From Micropterus salmoides (Eukaryota; Chordata; Actinopteri; Centrarchiformes; Centrarchidae), in NCBI RefSeq assembly GCF_014851395.1, contig NW_024040707.1:16453957-16517956 (forward strand): a stretch of 64,000 bases of DNA, given 5' to 3'. Below the pieces are notes generated by a model, which saw only the letters and a list, made by a program, of their open reading frames with translations, was not told where the DNA came from and did not search any database. A program made the translations under genes and the position numbers. Shown one piece after another: positions 53,401-63,944 of the stretch (position 1 is the stretch's first letter; each line of letters opens with the position of its first letter).

Positions 53401-54089
53401 AGGGTTCTACAAGGCCTGTGTGGCTCGCAACCCCGTCATCAATTTGGCATCTATGATCGGCAGCACAGACATCCCAGACTGGTATGTCTTGGTGTGCACA
53501 TTCATGTTCATTATTGAACACAAAAGATGTCATAGCTATTCATGATACATATATTTTTCCTGTTGATGTTTTTATTGCAGGTGCATGGTTGAGGCTGGCT
53601 ATGACTACAGTACAGACTGTCTACCTGACCCTGCTGTTTGGGAACAAATGCTGAACAAGTCCCCCATTAAACACGTTTCACAGGTAAGAGTATTTCGGTT
53701 ATGTCTTTTGACTGTGTGCATGTGACTTCATTTTGCAATGCAGTAACCTAAGATGATCTCTGTAGGTACAGACACCAGTCTTGCTTACCTTAGGGGAAGA
53801 TGACAAGCGTGTACCTAACAAGCAAGGAATTGAATATTACAGAGCTCTAAAAGCAAAGAAGGTCCCAGTCCGGTAAGCAGCTTGTCTTCAGTAACATGTT
53901 TTATTGGCTATGTCAGATATGTATTTTACAACAGGGCTTTAATTTTTTGTTTATTCACTAATGCTCCGATGTGTGTTTTGTAGGTTGCTGTGGTACCCAG
54001 GGAACAATCACTCACTCTCCAAGGTGGATGCTGAGTCTGATGGCTTTATGAACATCGCTCTGTGGATGATTCAACACTTGTGTCAGTGA
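41897..54089 (+). CDS. apeh: Acylaminoacyl-peptide hydrolase, 23 exons
   Basis: Coding exons: 41897-41908, 42401-42530, 42616-42742, 43734-43821, 43973-44048, 44163-44254, 44946-45020, 45440-45577, 45682-45773, 45891-45931, 46302-46423, 47586-47646, 47741-47838, 48005-48056, 48957-49045, 49172-49310, 50698-50781, 51259-51339, 52932-53020, 53291-53481, 53581-53683, 53766-53872, 53984-54089; 2193 nt, 730 residues (human 732). The enzyme removes N-acylated amino acids from blocked peptides in the cytosol (serine peptidase S9C). An N-terminal beta-propeller (WSQRDLERNENVKYCRQY, WAPGDTGVVFVGWWHEPFRLG) precedes an alpha/beta-hydrolase domain. The catalytic triad is Ser585 (GGSHGG), Asp673 (GEDDKRVP) and His705 (GNNHSLS). 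Exon 1 codes only MQSQ, matching the tiny human first exon. An alternative in-frame start at 42323 is listed separately. Exon 7 (SPESSSAGDEEEA) is the most divergent part. Confidence 0.95.
42323..42400 (+). other. Possible alternative APEH first exon (presequence-like)
   Basis: An ATG at 42323 opens a frame that runs without a stop straight into exon 2 (VVTNPQEIARL), adding 26 residues beginning MNRALFAVRLFVSLRRS. The extension has four Arg, no acidic residue and many hydrophobic and hydroxyl residues, the composition of a mitochondrial targeting peptide. The same bases also work as the end of intron 1 (TTGTCAG/GTGGTG). Whether a transcript starts here is unknown. Confidence 0.35.
44625..44840 (+). 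mobile_element. tRNA-like SINE in APEH intron 6
   Basis: GGGGTGGCTGTGGCTCAGGA, a B-box-like GGTTCAATCCCC, AAAGCGCTTTGTGGTC and GCGCTATACAAATAC show it to be the same family as the insertion at 13654-13875. An internal deletion has removed the part between the A- and B-box regions. Confidence 0.7.
46605..47529. mobile_element. Non-autonomous hAT transposon in APEH intron 11
   Basis: A 925-bp element with ends TAGTGTTGGGC and GCCCAGCCCTT (imperfect inverted repeats), flanked by an exact 8-bp duplication TTAAATAC (46597-46604 and 47530-47537). It contains CGATTAAAAATTT/GCGATTAACCGC near the left end and an (ATA)n run at 47434-47463. No transposase frame recognised. Confidence 0.85.
48075..48796. 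mobile_element. Non-autonomous hAT transposon in APEH intron 14
   Basis: A 722-bp element with ends TAGGGATGAAAC and GCTTCATCCTTA (inverted repeats), flanked by an exact 8-bp duplication AGACACAT (48067-48074 and 48797-48804). The subterminal ATGGTAAAATTCC and GAAATTTTCATACC also pair. No coding capacity seen. Confidence 0.9.
49629..49735. repeat. GTAT/GATA microsatellite cluster
   Basis: TGTATGTATGTATGTG gives way to a GATA-rich, GATATA-containing stretch and then (GA)n, all in APEH intron 16. Compound microsatellite. Confidence 0.85.
49920..50370. repeat. Interspersed repeats, including dispersed repeat copy B
   Basis: The first half (49,925-50,100) has TTCAATTTTATTTTATAGCACC...GGCAAGGAAAAACTTCCTTTAA, a common teleost repeat tail. 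The second half (about 50,140-50,360) is the partner of 9480-9810, including ACATAAATAAAAACATTT and CCATAAATTGGTGCAGAAA. Lies in APEH intron 16. Confidence 0.6.
51520..51850. mobile_element. Tc1-like transposon remnant in APEH intron 18
   Basis: CACTGAACAAACTTATAAATGCAACACTTTTG followed by AAAGGCCTATTTCTCTCAAA and GTGAGCACTTC matches the end sequence of a widespread fish Tc1-like family. The following 51,720-51,840 appears to be antisense transposase-derived sequence. The opposite end is missing. Confidence 0.6.
51855..52480. other. GC-richer unclassified block in APEH intron 18
   Basis: Starts after a G-run (GGTGGGGGGGGGAT at about 51,860) and is clearly GC-richer than its surroundings. It contains open frames on both strands (51901-52287 plus, 52380-52021 minus) without recognised domains. 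It looks like inserted repeat DNA, but I could not place it in a family or see terminal repeats. Confidence 0.35.
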
Positions 54090-54326
54090 TGTGTGTGGCA
54101 AATAATCCAAGAAATACATGGTAGTCTGCAAATGCTGTGGTTGCCCCCAGGAAACACTACACTACAGCGTGTAAGGGATGTCCCGCCACTGTTTCCAGGA
54201 CAGCGCGAGGTCCAATCCAAAGCCAAAGTGCTCTCCAATCAGAACACACTTTGTATAACTGTATTTGTAATCTATCTGTGGCTATGTTGATTGCCAAAAA
54301 TACCTCCATAATTGTTTTAACACTTG

Positions 54327-54332
54327 AATAAA
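54327..54332 (+). terminator. APEH poly(A) signal
   Basis: AATAAA in TTGAATAAAATCAG, 240 bases after the APEH stop codon, followed by T-rich sequence. Confidence 0.65.
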
Positions 54333-54789
54333 ATCAGTTTTGATTCATCATAAAAACACATTTTATTGATTGTTTTTTTTTCTTCTGCAGTCTGTACATA
54401 CACACAGAAAATAAAGGGCTTTTCAGTGTGTTAGTTGTGTTTAAGGTTATATTAACAAAGGAAATTAGTTTCATAATCAGCCTTTTTCTCACTTTTACTT
54501 TTTTTGCTCACTATTACTGTTTGTTTTTTCATACTACAGTGCACTTAATAAACTATTGTGAAAATACTACCTGTGTGGAATGGATCTTTGGAGACATGGC
54601 CTTTTGTTCAGATTTCAAAGGGATTTTTGAAGCAGGTGTAAAGTGGTAGATTACTTCTGAATACTTTTATTTAGTAAATTAAACAAGTCATCTAACTTTG
54701 TTCAGCAATGTAAAAAAAAAAAAAGAACAACTTAATATAAAGTGGGTGGCATAAAGGAAAATACTGTTTGTATAACCTTTTTTTTTTTT

Positions 54790-55060
54790 GAATGTATTTT
54801 AGGTGATTTCTGCATCTGATGTGCCTCGTAAATTTGACAGGTTCACACCAGCCTTGTTTAGTCCGGTTGAACCGAAAGCTGGAGCGTTTACCCCACCTTG
54901 GTACGGTTCGTTTAGGTGGGTCCGTTGTCAAGTATACTCCAGAGCTGTTTATATCTGGTGTGAACACCACTTTCACCAATAACAGAAAGGTTTTGATGAA
55001 ACTGTCCGCTAGCAGTCTGGGCTCACGAGGAAGTGACATGCTTCCTGAATATCTATGTTA
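54790..55060. repeat. Degraded interspersed repeat upstream of TLR9
   Basis: GTTCACACCAGCCTTGTTTAG...GGTTCGTTTAGGTGGG...GGTGTGAACACC contains a rough inverted pair (TTCACACC / GGTGTGAA), a pattern common in teleost DNA-transposon remnants. It lies between APEH and TLR9. I see no gene in 54,340-55,440. Confidence 0.4.
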
Positions 55061-55563
55061 GAGATAAAAGTTTCTCAATCACTAGAGAAGGTGCGTACGA
55101 GCACTAAGGTCTTATAAATATTCGGCGATAAAGTTAATTCATTCCAGCGACATCTTCAGCAGTGTCTGAAAGTTAAAAACTGCGGCAACAGTTCATCATA
55201 GTACTGCAGGGTTATTTTTTTTTTACAGGTTTACAGAAACAATCGAACGCCATTTCAATCACATGGCTATTGCTGTAGGCTACAATTTCTTTCCATGTCG
55301 TTTGAGTTTTGCCCTTGTGAAAGGAAACGTCATCCTCCTCGCGCATCAGTTCTATTCAGGAACCGGGCCTTCAGGTGTCGGTCATGTGATTTGCATAAGG
55401 CTTCTATATATATTTGACTACATGCTTCCACTTCTGCATAAATTGATCTAGTTTCTTGCAACAGCAGATACTTTTAGATTCCCCTTTGAATCTTGCCTCT
55501 CTCCACCTGGAATATAGATTACTGGCTCCCGATGCAAATTTTAAGATACATGCCGTAACCGTT

Positions 55564-58500
55564 ATGGTAAGTGAGATAACATTTTATTCTGACATCAAAA
55601 ATTTACAAAATTTCACTCTTAAGAAAATGACCTACCTATTCTGTTGTTACATTATAGGTAGGGGAGACCGGTATGGTTGTAACATGGGAAGAGTTGTAAA
55701 AACACAAATTCCACCAATTAGAGATAAGATAGGAGTTATGAGATCATTTCAGTATTTACCTACTTCCTCTCTGATAGGACATGGTGGTTATCAAGTTTGG
55801 AAGCAGGCACGTTCAGAATAGAGAATAAACTGATTTTCATTTATTATATCATTTATTATTTATTTATTTTAGTATCTATACTATTGCAGATAAAATAGTT
55901 TGATTAATATTTTGTTTCTTAGAGGCAACATGTGATGCATTTTTTCCTTTCTAATTTCAAACCACTATGCTTATACAGCTAGCTAAACAATGGCTTTCAG
56001 GGGTGGGGTGGGTTGTAACACTTCTTGAAAAAGTGCCCATTCCCTGTACATACAACTAGGGACTTGCTTGATTTTAATATTGTACAGAGAAGGCCTACCC
56101 CTTGCAGTCTGGGCCCACCAAGCCTGCACTCCAGGGTTACCAGCATTCATTTGTCAGCTGTCTCTGTGACCAGTACTTCCCATTCATGTACATTCATGTT
56201 GTGTACATATTGGCGTAAGTTAGCCTATGTATCGGCACTCGATCTTTTCCATACTCCGTCTCAGCCTGTGGAGAGGGAAGCATACAGGTGTTATGCCGAG
56301 TTTTGCCTGCCTGCCGAGAATTGCATGCACCTCCAAATACTGCTTTTTAACGCTATAATATTCTTTGTGGGGTCCATCAATGGTGATAAATGATTCGAAG
56401 TATATATTTTATGAACGTTTAGAGTATTTAATATTTTAATACACTTAGTAGAAGTATCATTCCTTGACATTCAGTACCTAAATATATGTGGTGATAACCG
56501 CGTTTGATCAATGAGCACAGCAAAGTGTCTGAAAAGGACCTAAAGAGGTGGATGCATAATTCGGCAGAAATTTTGTAGGCTCCCTGCTGAGATTTGCATC
56601 CACCTCTTTTCTCAGCATTAATGACCGTTATCACCCGTGAGGTGCATGCAATTCTGGCAGGCAGGCAGAATTCGGCACAACACCGGGAGCTTGTGAGAGG
56701 TGCAGGTGTGCAAGAAAAATGCCAAAGAGTAAAATACATAAGTGCCGGTACTTCGTATCGATGAGTACTGGCCCACTTCAAGCACTGACTGTGACTCTGA
56801 TTAAGAATATACACACATTGACACACACTTCTTTTTTGTTAGACCTAAGGATGTACAAAGATGTTCTTTAATTAAGTACATTGTAGTAGTATTTATTAAG
56901 TAGAACTTAAGTAAGTTTATTCTATAGGCTAGATAAATTTACATGCACATACATGTGCGTGAGTCATCACACTAAGTCTGTAGTCTACCTGTTTTTGAAG
57001 CATATCATACAGTGTGGCATCTATTTTTCCTTCTTGTCTCTTATTGTTGCAACTTACCCCAGTTTGTTACAACCTACCCCGGTAGTGGGGTAAGTTGTAA
57101 CAAGGGAACACAATGCATTTGACATCAATTCACGAGGTCTGTGATATTTTTGTAGAGGATAGAATTGGTGCAATTTGTAGTGAACAAATGTGGGTACTTT
57201 GAATAAAGTTTGAGAACTCTAGCTACAAAATTCAGCGAGTTATAGTTGCTGAAGCAAAAACTGTTACAACCATACCCAGTCTTCCTTACAGAAAGAAGCT
57301 TGAAAAAGCTACAGTTATTAAAAATCATATACAAGTTAATTTATATGCCCAGAATACATCTTCTGAACCATCAACAACAAACAACTGAAATTAAGTTTAT
57401 TTTTTTCAGGCTCTGCTGAAAACTATCCTCATCCTTTGTCAGCTTCTTCCATTTGTGAGGACCATAAACACCATCTTCTTCCCATGTGACACTGACGTGA
57501 ATACCACCACAGTAGACTGCCATGACAGACCACTCACGCATGTCTCCTTCATCAAGTCTACCACTGTTGTGTCACTCAATTTAAGTCGGACTAAAATACA
57601 GCAAGTGTGGCAGCAAGCTTTATCAGGTGTCCCAAACCTTCACACCCTGTCAATAATAGGAAATTGTCAACCAGGTCGGCTGAGAAATTTGGAAAACAGC
57701 TCATGCAAGATGTGGATCCACTATTATGCCTTCAAGAGCCTACTGAAGCTTAAGTTTTTGTATCTCTCAGGAAATAGCCTCACCTCTATACCGTGGTTAC
57801 CTGAAAGCCTGAGGGTCCTTGATTTACAGAATAATTGCATCCTCCACATTATCCACCCGTTAAAAACTCCTCATCTTGAAGAGCTCTTCCTCACCAGGAA
57901 CTGCTTTTATGCAAACCCTTGCAACCAGTCTTTTTACATCAGCGAGGAGGTTTTCAGAGAGCTCCCTAAACTCAAAAACCTTACCTTAGGGTATAATAAT
58001 TTAACATCCATCCCTAAAGGGTTGCCACCCTCACTGGAGAGTCTGGATTTAAGAGAGAATACAATCACAGAGGTCTTAGAAGGAGCATTTGCCAACCTTA
58101 CTGTCCTCAAGTATTTGAATTTGGAGTGGAATTGCCAGCGTTGTGACCATGCAGCCAGACCCTGCTTTCCATGCCCACATAATCTCCCCCTACGCCTAAA
58201 ACCAAACTCATTCTATGCTGAGAACAGCTCCATCACCTTCCTTAGCTTGCGGGGAAACTCTCTGAAAACATTTCCAGAGGGACTTTTCCAACCTTTGAGG
58301 AATTTGAAGGGATTGGACCTCTCGGACAACCTCCTGGCATATGCAATACGTAATGGCACCTTCTTTGCAGAGCTGAAGGGCCTCACTTGGATTAGCCTTA
58401 TCTATAACTATGAACCACTGAAGACATTTAAGGAGCTGATCCTCTCCCCACACATTGCCAACATATCTGGTCTACAATATCTTCTTCTGAGTGGTAACTT

Positions 58501-60673
58501 TTTCCACATGATTTCAGAAGACAGCCTTGGTGTTCTCTCCAAACTTCAAAGCCTAAAGAAACTAGAACTGAGATTGAACTTCATCGATACTTGTAACTTA
58601 CAACCTCTGAAAATGTTACCGTCTCTCATTAATATTGACCTCTCCCAAAACATGCTTAATTTTCTTAAATTCTGCTTGGCTCCGTCGTCAGAGATTGTGG
58701 CACAGGGAAGCTTTCAGAACCAGAACTCGTATACACCTCATTTTCCTGACCCACCCCTTATTCTAATAGATCGAGTCACATCTGGAAGTGACGTCTGGGA
58801 ATCCAACCAGTCAAACAGACTGGAAATGTTTGAGGACAATGTGTCACAATTTCCATCACTGTGGGACTTTAAAAAACAGTGCTGCCAACAGAAACTGACA
58901 TTTGACCTGTCTCAAAATGACATTGTGTCTCTTAACAAAGAGGTGTTTGTAGGCTTGGAAAATGCTGTTTGTTTAGACCTTTCCTTCAATTACATGAGCC
59001 AGGCATTGAAGCGTGGGATGTTTGAAAGCATGAAAAATTTAGTTTTTCTTAATTTATCGTACAATAGACTTGATCTTTATTATGAAGCCACTTTCAGTGA
59101 GCTTAAAACCACTCTGAAGGTATTGGACATTAGTAACAATGACTTTCACTTCAAGATGAGGGGCATGGGCCACCGTTTAGAGTTCCTTCAAAATCTGACT
59201 AACTTGGAAGTCTTAAGTCTGGCAAACAATGGCATTGAGAGGCGAGTAGATCAAAGGCTGGTCAGCAGCTCTTTGAAGTACCTCTACTTCCATGGAAACC
59301 GCCTGGACATTATGTGGGAGTCAGAAAACAACAGGTACACTAATTTCTTCCAAAACCTGACAAACCTCAGCTACCTGGACATCTCTAACAATGAACTGAA
59401 GTCAATCTCTCCAGAAGTGCTGTGTAACCTCCCAGGAAGCATGAAGGCCCTCCGCATCAGCGACAATCTGCTAAACTATTTCCCATGGTTGAACATCTCA
59501 GCACTCACCAATTTACGTCACCTGGACCTCAGTCAAAACTTCCTGTCTTATTTGCCTCCTGAAGTCATAGAATTTGGAGCAATGTTTTCTCTCCTGGACC
59601 TCAGTCACAACCGCCTTAGTGTTATTCCAGAGGATTTCTTCAGTAAGGCGAAGTCATTGCAATATCTGTACCTCAGCCACAATCAGATCAAAGAGTTGAA
59701 CCATCAGCTTCTCCCTGCCCCCTTTAAAAATGGTAGTGTCCTTCAGAAACTCACACTGCATGCCAACCCGTTTAAATGTGACTGTGATACATCTTGGTTT
59801 GCGGACTTCTTGCGTACCACTCCGGTACAGATTCCTTACCTCACCTCCCATATACACTGTGAATACCCAGAGTCCCAACAGGGTGTGAGTATACTGTCGA
59901 TGGACCAGCGTTCCTGCCAGGACATATATGGTAGCTTAGCCTGCCTCGTTTGTTCCTTCTTGGCTGTGACGTTCACTGTCCTGCCCATACTGAAGCATCT
60001 CTATGGCTGGGATCTGTGGTATTGCTTACAGGTACTCTGGGCAGGACATAAGGGCTACTCCCAGCTGGCTGGAAGTGATTCACATTATCACTACGATGCT
60101 TTCGTAGTGTTTGACACCAGAAACCAGGCTGTGAGGGATTGGGTCTACAATGAGTTAACTGTCAATCTGGAGAACTCAGGTCATAGGAGGTTTTGTCTCT
60201 GTTTAGAGGAGAGGGACTGGATACCTGGACTTTCATGTATAGAAAATCTACATAATGCTGTCAATAACAGTGTGAAGACAGTGTTTGTGCTGTCCAGTGG
60301 TTCTACTGGCAGTGAGACAGTGAATGGTGTGATCCGGCAGGCTTTCTTCATGGTTCAGCAGCGGCTTCTGGATGAGAAGGTTTGTAAAATGAACCTTTTA
60401 TTTTCCTGTGCATTTGGTGGGTGTTCATACTACACACTTCATTAACTCTGATATTATCCAAATAAGGTGGATGCAGCTGTGCTGGTTCTGTTGGATGAGA
60501 TGTTTCCCAAGCTGAAGTACCTTCAGCTGAGGAAAAGACTGTGCAGAAAGTCTGTGTTGTCCTGGCCAAAAAACCCAAGGGCTCAACCCCTCTTCTGGAA
60601 CAGAGTGAGAATGGCGTTGTCGTCAGATAACCTCAACTTCTACGACAACAACATGAGTGAAAGTTTTGTTTGA
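55564..60673 (+). CDS. tlr9: Toll-like receptor 9, 3 exons
   Basis: Coding exons 55564-55566 (ATG only, followed by donor GTAAGT), 57410-60379 and 60467-60673; 3180 nt, 1059 residues. As in human TLR9, the initiator codon ends exon 1. Exon 2 opens with the signal peptide (ALLKTILILCQLLPFV) after the acceptor TTTTTTCAG, with an in-frame stop at 57392 forcing an upstream exon. An LRR ectodomain follows, with Cys-rich insertions (NCQRCDHAARPCFPCP) and a long undefined/Z-loop before CCQQKLTFDLSQND. Then come the LRR C-cap (NPFKCDCDTSWF), a transmembrane helix at about 842-864, GWDLWYC, and a TIR domain from about 895 (YDAFVVFD, CLEERDWIPG). A phase-0 intron of 87 bp splits the TIR (LLDEK/VDAAVLV). 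TLR9 senses unmethylated CpG DNA in endosomes through MyD88. TLR7/8 were considered, but the TIR and GWDLWYC region favour TLR9. Confidence 0.92.
55658..57289. mobile_element. DNA-transposon-like element in TLR9 intron 1
   Basis: Left end GTAGGGGAGACCGGTATGGT and right end (complement) GTAAGGAAGACTGGGTATGG are diverged inverted repeats, both running on into TTGTAACA. Internal sequence repeats the TTACCCC/GGGGTAAGTTGTAAC theme, including a hairpin near 57,068-57,105. It fills most of intron 1. Class and target duplication not determined. Confidence 0.6.
56283..56690. repeat. Nested inverted repeat inside TLR9 intron 1
   Basis: About 46 bases at 56287-56332 (GGTGTTATGCCGAGTTTTGC...GCATGCACCTC) pair with the complement of 56638-56684 (GGTGTTGTGCCGAATTCTGC...). 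Within the loop a second, shorter palindrome is built from AAGAGGTGGATGCA (56544) and TGCATCCACCTCTT (56597). It appears to be a small element inside a larger one. Confidence 0.65.
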
Positions 60674-60801
60674 CTACCTTTTAAAGGCTGCAAAAGAGCA
60701 CCTGAAAAAGGCCTTTAAGAATTTTGCCATCTTCCTATGACCTAATTTTGACAAACCTACAAACCTGTGTATATATATATATACATAACTTTATTTTTTA
60801 A

Positions 60802-60807
60802 AATAAA
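60802..60807 (+). terminator. TLR9 poly(A) signal
   Basis: AATAAA in TTAAAATAAAAATGAT, about 130 bases after the TLR9 stop codon. A second AATAAA occurs near 61,062 and may be used alternatively. Confidence 0.5.
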
Positions 60808-60829
60808 AATGATACAGCTCTTCCTTGTA

Positions 60830-61790
60830 AATATTTTACTTTTCAAGATTGTATTCCGATGTTTTATCATATGTATATTACAGACCATTCAAATTTGATG
60901 TGGATTCTTTACATGTAAATTTGTTCTTATTTTCTTTTTGGTGAGTTAATCCATCAGTGTCATACAATTGTATTCAGAGAGCTTGGGCTGGGTTGGGACA
61001 TGCTGCTATTGTGGGCTGCAAAGTTAATTGAGATACTGTATATTGACATTGTAATATAAAAATAAACTTGACTTGATTTCACTTTGAGTAGCTTTAGTAT
61101 TACAAGGGAGTAATGTAGCCTGCCTGTATATCAAAACACCCCCACCCTTAAAATTTCACTTCTCTTTTTGGGAGGACATGAAACTGAGGATTATTTCTTA
61201 CAGGTGCAGATGATGAATAACTTCACCTGCTGTTAAACAGTTTCATAAGTTTAAGAGGGATACAGGCTTGCACCAATTTGCTAATAGCATGCTTCACTGC
61301 AGGCTGCTGACCAGAAGAGGAGAGTGAAAGATAAGAAAGCAAAACAAATTCATAGGCTACAACTACACCTGCTGCGTGGGCTGTGCAGCTTTTTTTATGT
61401 ATTTTAGCCTGTAGGCTGGGACCCCAATGTATTTTCTATGAGTGAAACTTCTGTCACAAAAGTAGCTATATTCCGGGTTAGTTATACTGAGTGAATGAAC
61501 AGTGAACTGAACAGCTGCAGCAGCTGAGTAAACTTCTCAAATAGCAATGGAGGGCCCTGCCCCAGGTCTGCAGTTTTTATTTGTGTATTTGAAAGCAGTT
61601 GTGATCCTTTATCCACTCATGTGGTGTACTTTTAGATTAGTTCTGGTGTCTCTAAATCTAATATAATAAACAAAGTCAACTCACTTCCATGGGATTAAAT
61701 TACTGATGCATGTCAGGGTATTTGCTGTCTGGTCTGTTTGAAAAATAGAATGCAATTCAATTTTTTTTTACTTGACATTACATCCGATAT
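60830..61790. other. Non-coding downstream of TLR9
   Basis: AT-rich sequence with no recognised gene or repeat family; only short ORFs without splice context. Confidence 0.55.
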
Positions 61791-61799
61791 GATTATTGT

Positions 61800-62350
61800 C
61801 AATTTTGAGCCTTCGCCAGTGCCGTGCCCCAAATGACGCTCATGAAGGTGTATGAAGAAAAGAAACGCTCCAATTATTGCCATGTTCGTGCTGCTGACCC
61901 ACCACACCGCATAGGTCGCGCACGCGCCAGCTTGGGAGAGCGCGCCCACGAGGACCCGGTGGCAGGACAGGTCAACGGGAGAGCTGAGCCGATGAGATCA
62001 TGGAGCCTGCGCCGAGGTCGGACAGGGTACGGCTGGGACTTCACGGTGATGGAGAGGTGCCTGTCCGGTAAGCTCGAGCACACGTAGGCGTGCACACCTG
62101 GGTTTTTGTGGCATCATTTTTTTTTAAACAAATGAAACTGTGCTTTCAGTTTGTGCAGCAGATTAATCATTATGTAAGGTACTAGCTCGAACTCGTGTAA
62201 CGTTAGCCGTGTGCATATGAGCAAGAAACTAATCCTTCATACCGTGGTCGTAGTAGAGTTATTCGGGGCGTCTGGGTCCAGGCTGCGCAGTCACATGCAC
62301 AACGGCCGTTTTACTCGTGCCACACATGAAATATTGTGCAGTCTGCTTCA
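61800..62350 (+). promoter_or_regulatory. CpG-rich block, possible promoter and first exon of a downstream gene
   Basis: CpG dinucleotides are dense here (GGTCGCGCACGCGCCAGC, GCGCGCCCACGAGG), unlike the AT-rich flanks. An open stretch ends in CTGTCCG/GTAAGCTCG at 62067, a good splice donor. Candidate starts include ATG 62000, but the reading frame cannot be fixed without the next exon, and no protein family is recognisable. The gene body would lie to the right of the window. Confidence 0.35.
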
Positions 62351-63940
62351 TAGTTTGTACGTTGGGTTGGCGGCTTGTTGAGCAGTAGGAGAGAAGGGGC
62401 ACGTATGGACCAATATTAGCACACAAATGAACGAGTTATGCTAGTGCAGTTTGGGTGTTGACTCCAGACTCCGCTTCGCGGCAACAGCTGGCTGCCAACT
62501 CACAAGTAAGTGCAGAGGTTTCAGGTCAGTAGGAAGTGAGGCGTTTCCTAGCTGTGGCATTTTATTATTGAATTTTTATGAGTCCTTTCTGTCTTTGTCA
62601 GTTATTTCGTCCTGTCAGTGTTGTTTGACAAGGAGCTATACAGCTGCGTAAACTTGGCGCGTGCCCGTAGAAACTGACCAGTTCACTTATGATACCTCCA
62701 TCTTAATGCAAATTATATCTTATATCATTACACAAAGCTTCAATAGCTGCAAGCTAACGTGTTTCCTTGTTTGAAAGGGTTTTTTTAAATACACAGTTAT
62801 CTTAGGGATTTTATTTTAATCACTGTCATTGAATTCTCACGGTCAATTTGGATGGAAATGCTCAATTGATGCACCAAAATTATTCTCGGAATTGATGTTT
62901 CCACTCCTGGCACATAAGGCTAAATTCATTGCCTCAAACAATGATGGATAGGGGATTGACAGCTATTTCATGACTGACAAGCAGACTTAACCAATCTCTC
63001 AATTGCATCCTGTGCAGTGACTCCCAGCACCCAATCCTCTTGGATTAGAGGAGGGATTATGATTTGGATTTGCTTCTGCTTTGCAAACAGTCCCCAATAT
63101 CAGGTCCATCATGGACTGGGTTGTGCTTATTTTGATTTGCTGGGGATATATTGTTATTTGAATATATGTGCAGCCTTTTGCCTCAAGGACAACAAATTAT
63201 ACAAATATTGTCTATGATATAGGCATAGTATTATTTTATCCTAATATGGGTACAGTCGTATCATGCTGTAATGTTTAAGTTTGATTCAGCCTAAATTCCA
63301 AGTGCCTGAAGCCAAACGTATTGTGTATGTCTTCAGCCCTGATAAAGTCTGATGATGAGCTTTGCAAGTGCCTTCCAATTCCCTGTGCAGTCTGCCATAA
63401 CCATAGCATAGAAAGTACATGGGCCATAGCCATTTACACTGTTTTGTCCCTATTTCCTTCAGACCTGAGCAGGTATCAGAGTCTTTATGATGTCAGATTG
63501 AGTGCTGTCCATGGTACTGAAATGGTCAAGCTGGTCCCTCTCCTTGTTTTTACCCCCATCTACTGTGGTAACTGTGCTTTGCAAGGGACTCTATACGTTA
63601 TGAGTTCATATATCTGTACATAATCTATATTCTGGTGGTTAAACAGACATTGTTTCCCATCCTCCCATCATTCTCACAACCAAAAATATAGAAAAGAGGA
63701 TTACAGAGTGTTGTAGAAATAGTAAGAGAATCCTTGGTCCCCCAACCTGACACCTGTAGACCCACAGTCTATCTTATTTTCCATCATCCATGCCTTGCCC
63801 ACTCCTGATTAGCTGAGGCAGATGTTTTCAGTTGATCAAGAGCTAATGCTTTTCAGCTCTTGATTGGCCACACCTGAGCATGGAACGATGGAACAAATGA
63901 TACTGTATACTAAATGTCTGTCTGTAACTGGTTCCCTGGA
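62350..63940. other. Non-coding, possible intron of the downstream gene
   Basis: No recognised exon. The open frame at 63321-63623 begins without acceptor context and shows no family motif. If 61,800-62,067 is a first exon, this would be its first intron. Confidence 0.4.
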
Positions 63941-63944
63941 TTAG

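Noticed and set aside
57455..60445. A 996-codon single open frame taken as the complete TLR gene
   Set aside because: It starts at GTG, lacks the signal peptide that continues upstream in frame, and runs 3' into an intron, losing the end of the TIR domain. The three-exon model restores both.
55564..60673. TLR7 or TLR8 as the identity of the receptor
   Set aside because: The general LRR layout fits all three, but RCDHAARPC, GWDLWYC, AVRDWVYNEL and the single-codon first exon fit TLR9 better.
61824..62087. 87-codon frame as a complete small protein
   Set aside because: It crosses a strong splice donor at 62067 and has no family match; better viewed as part of a first exon or promoter block.
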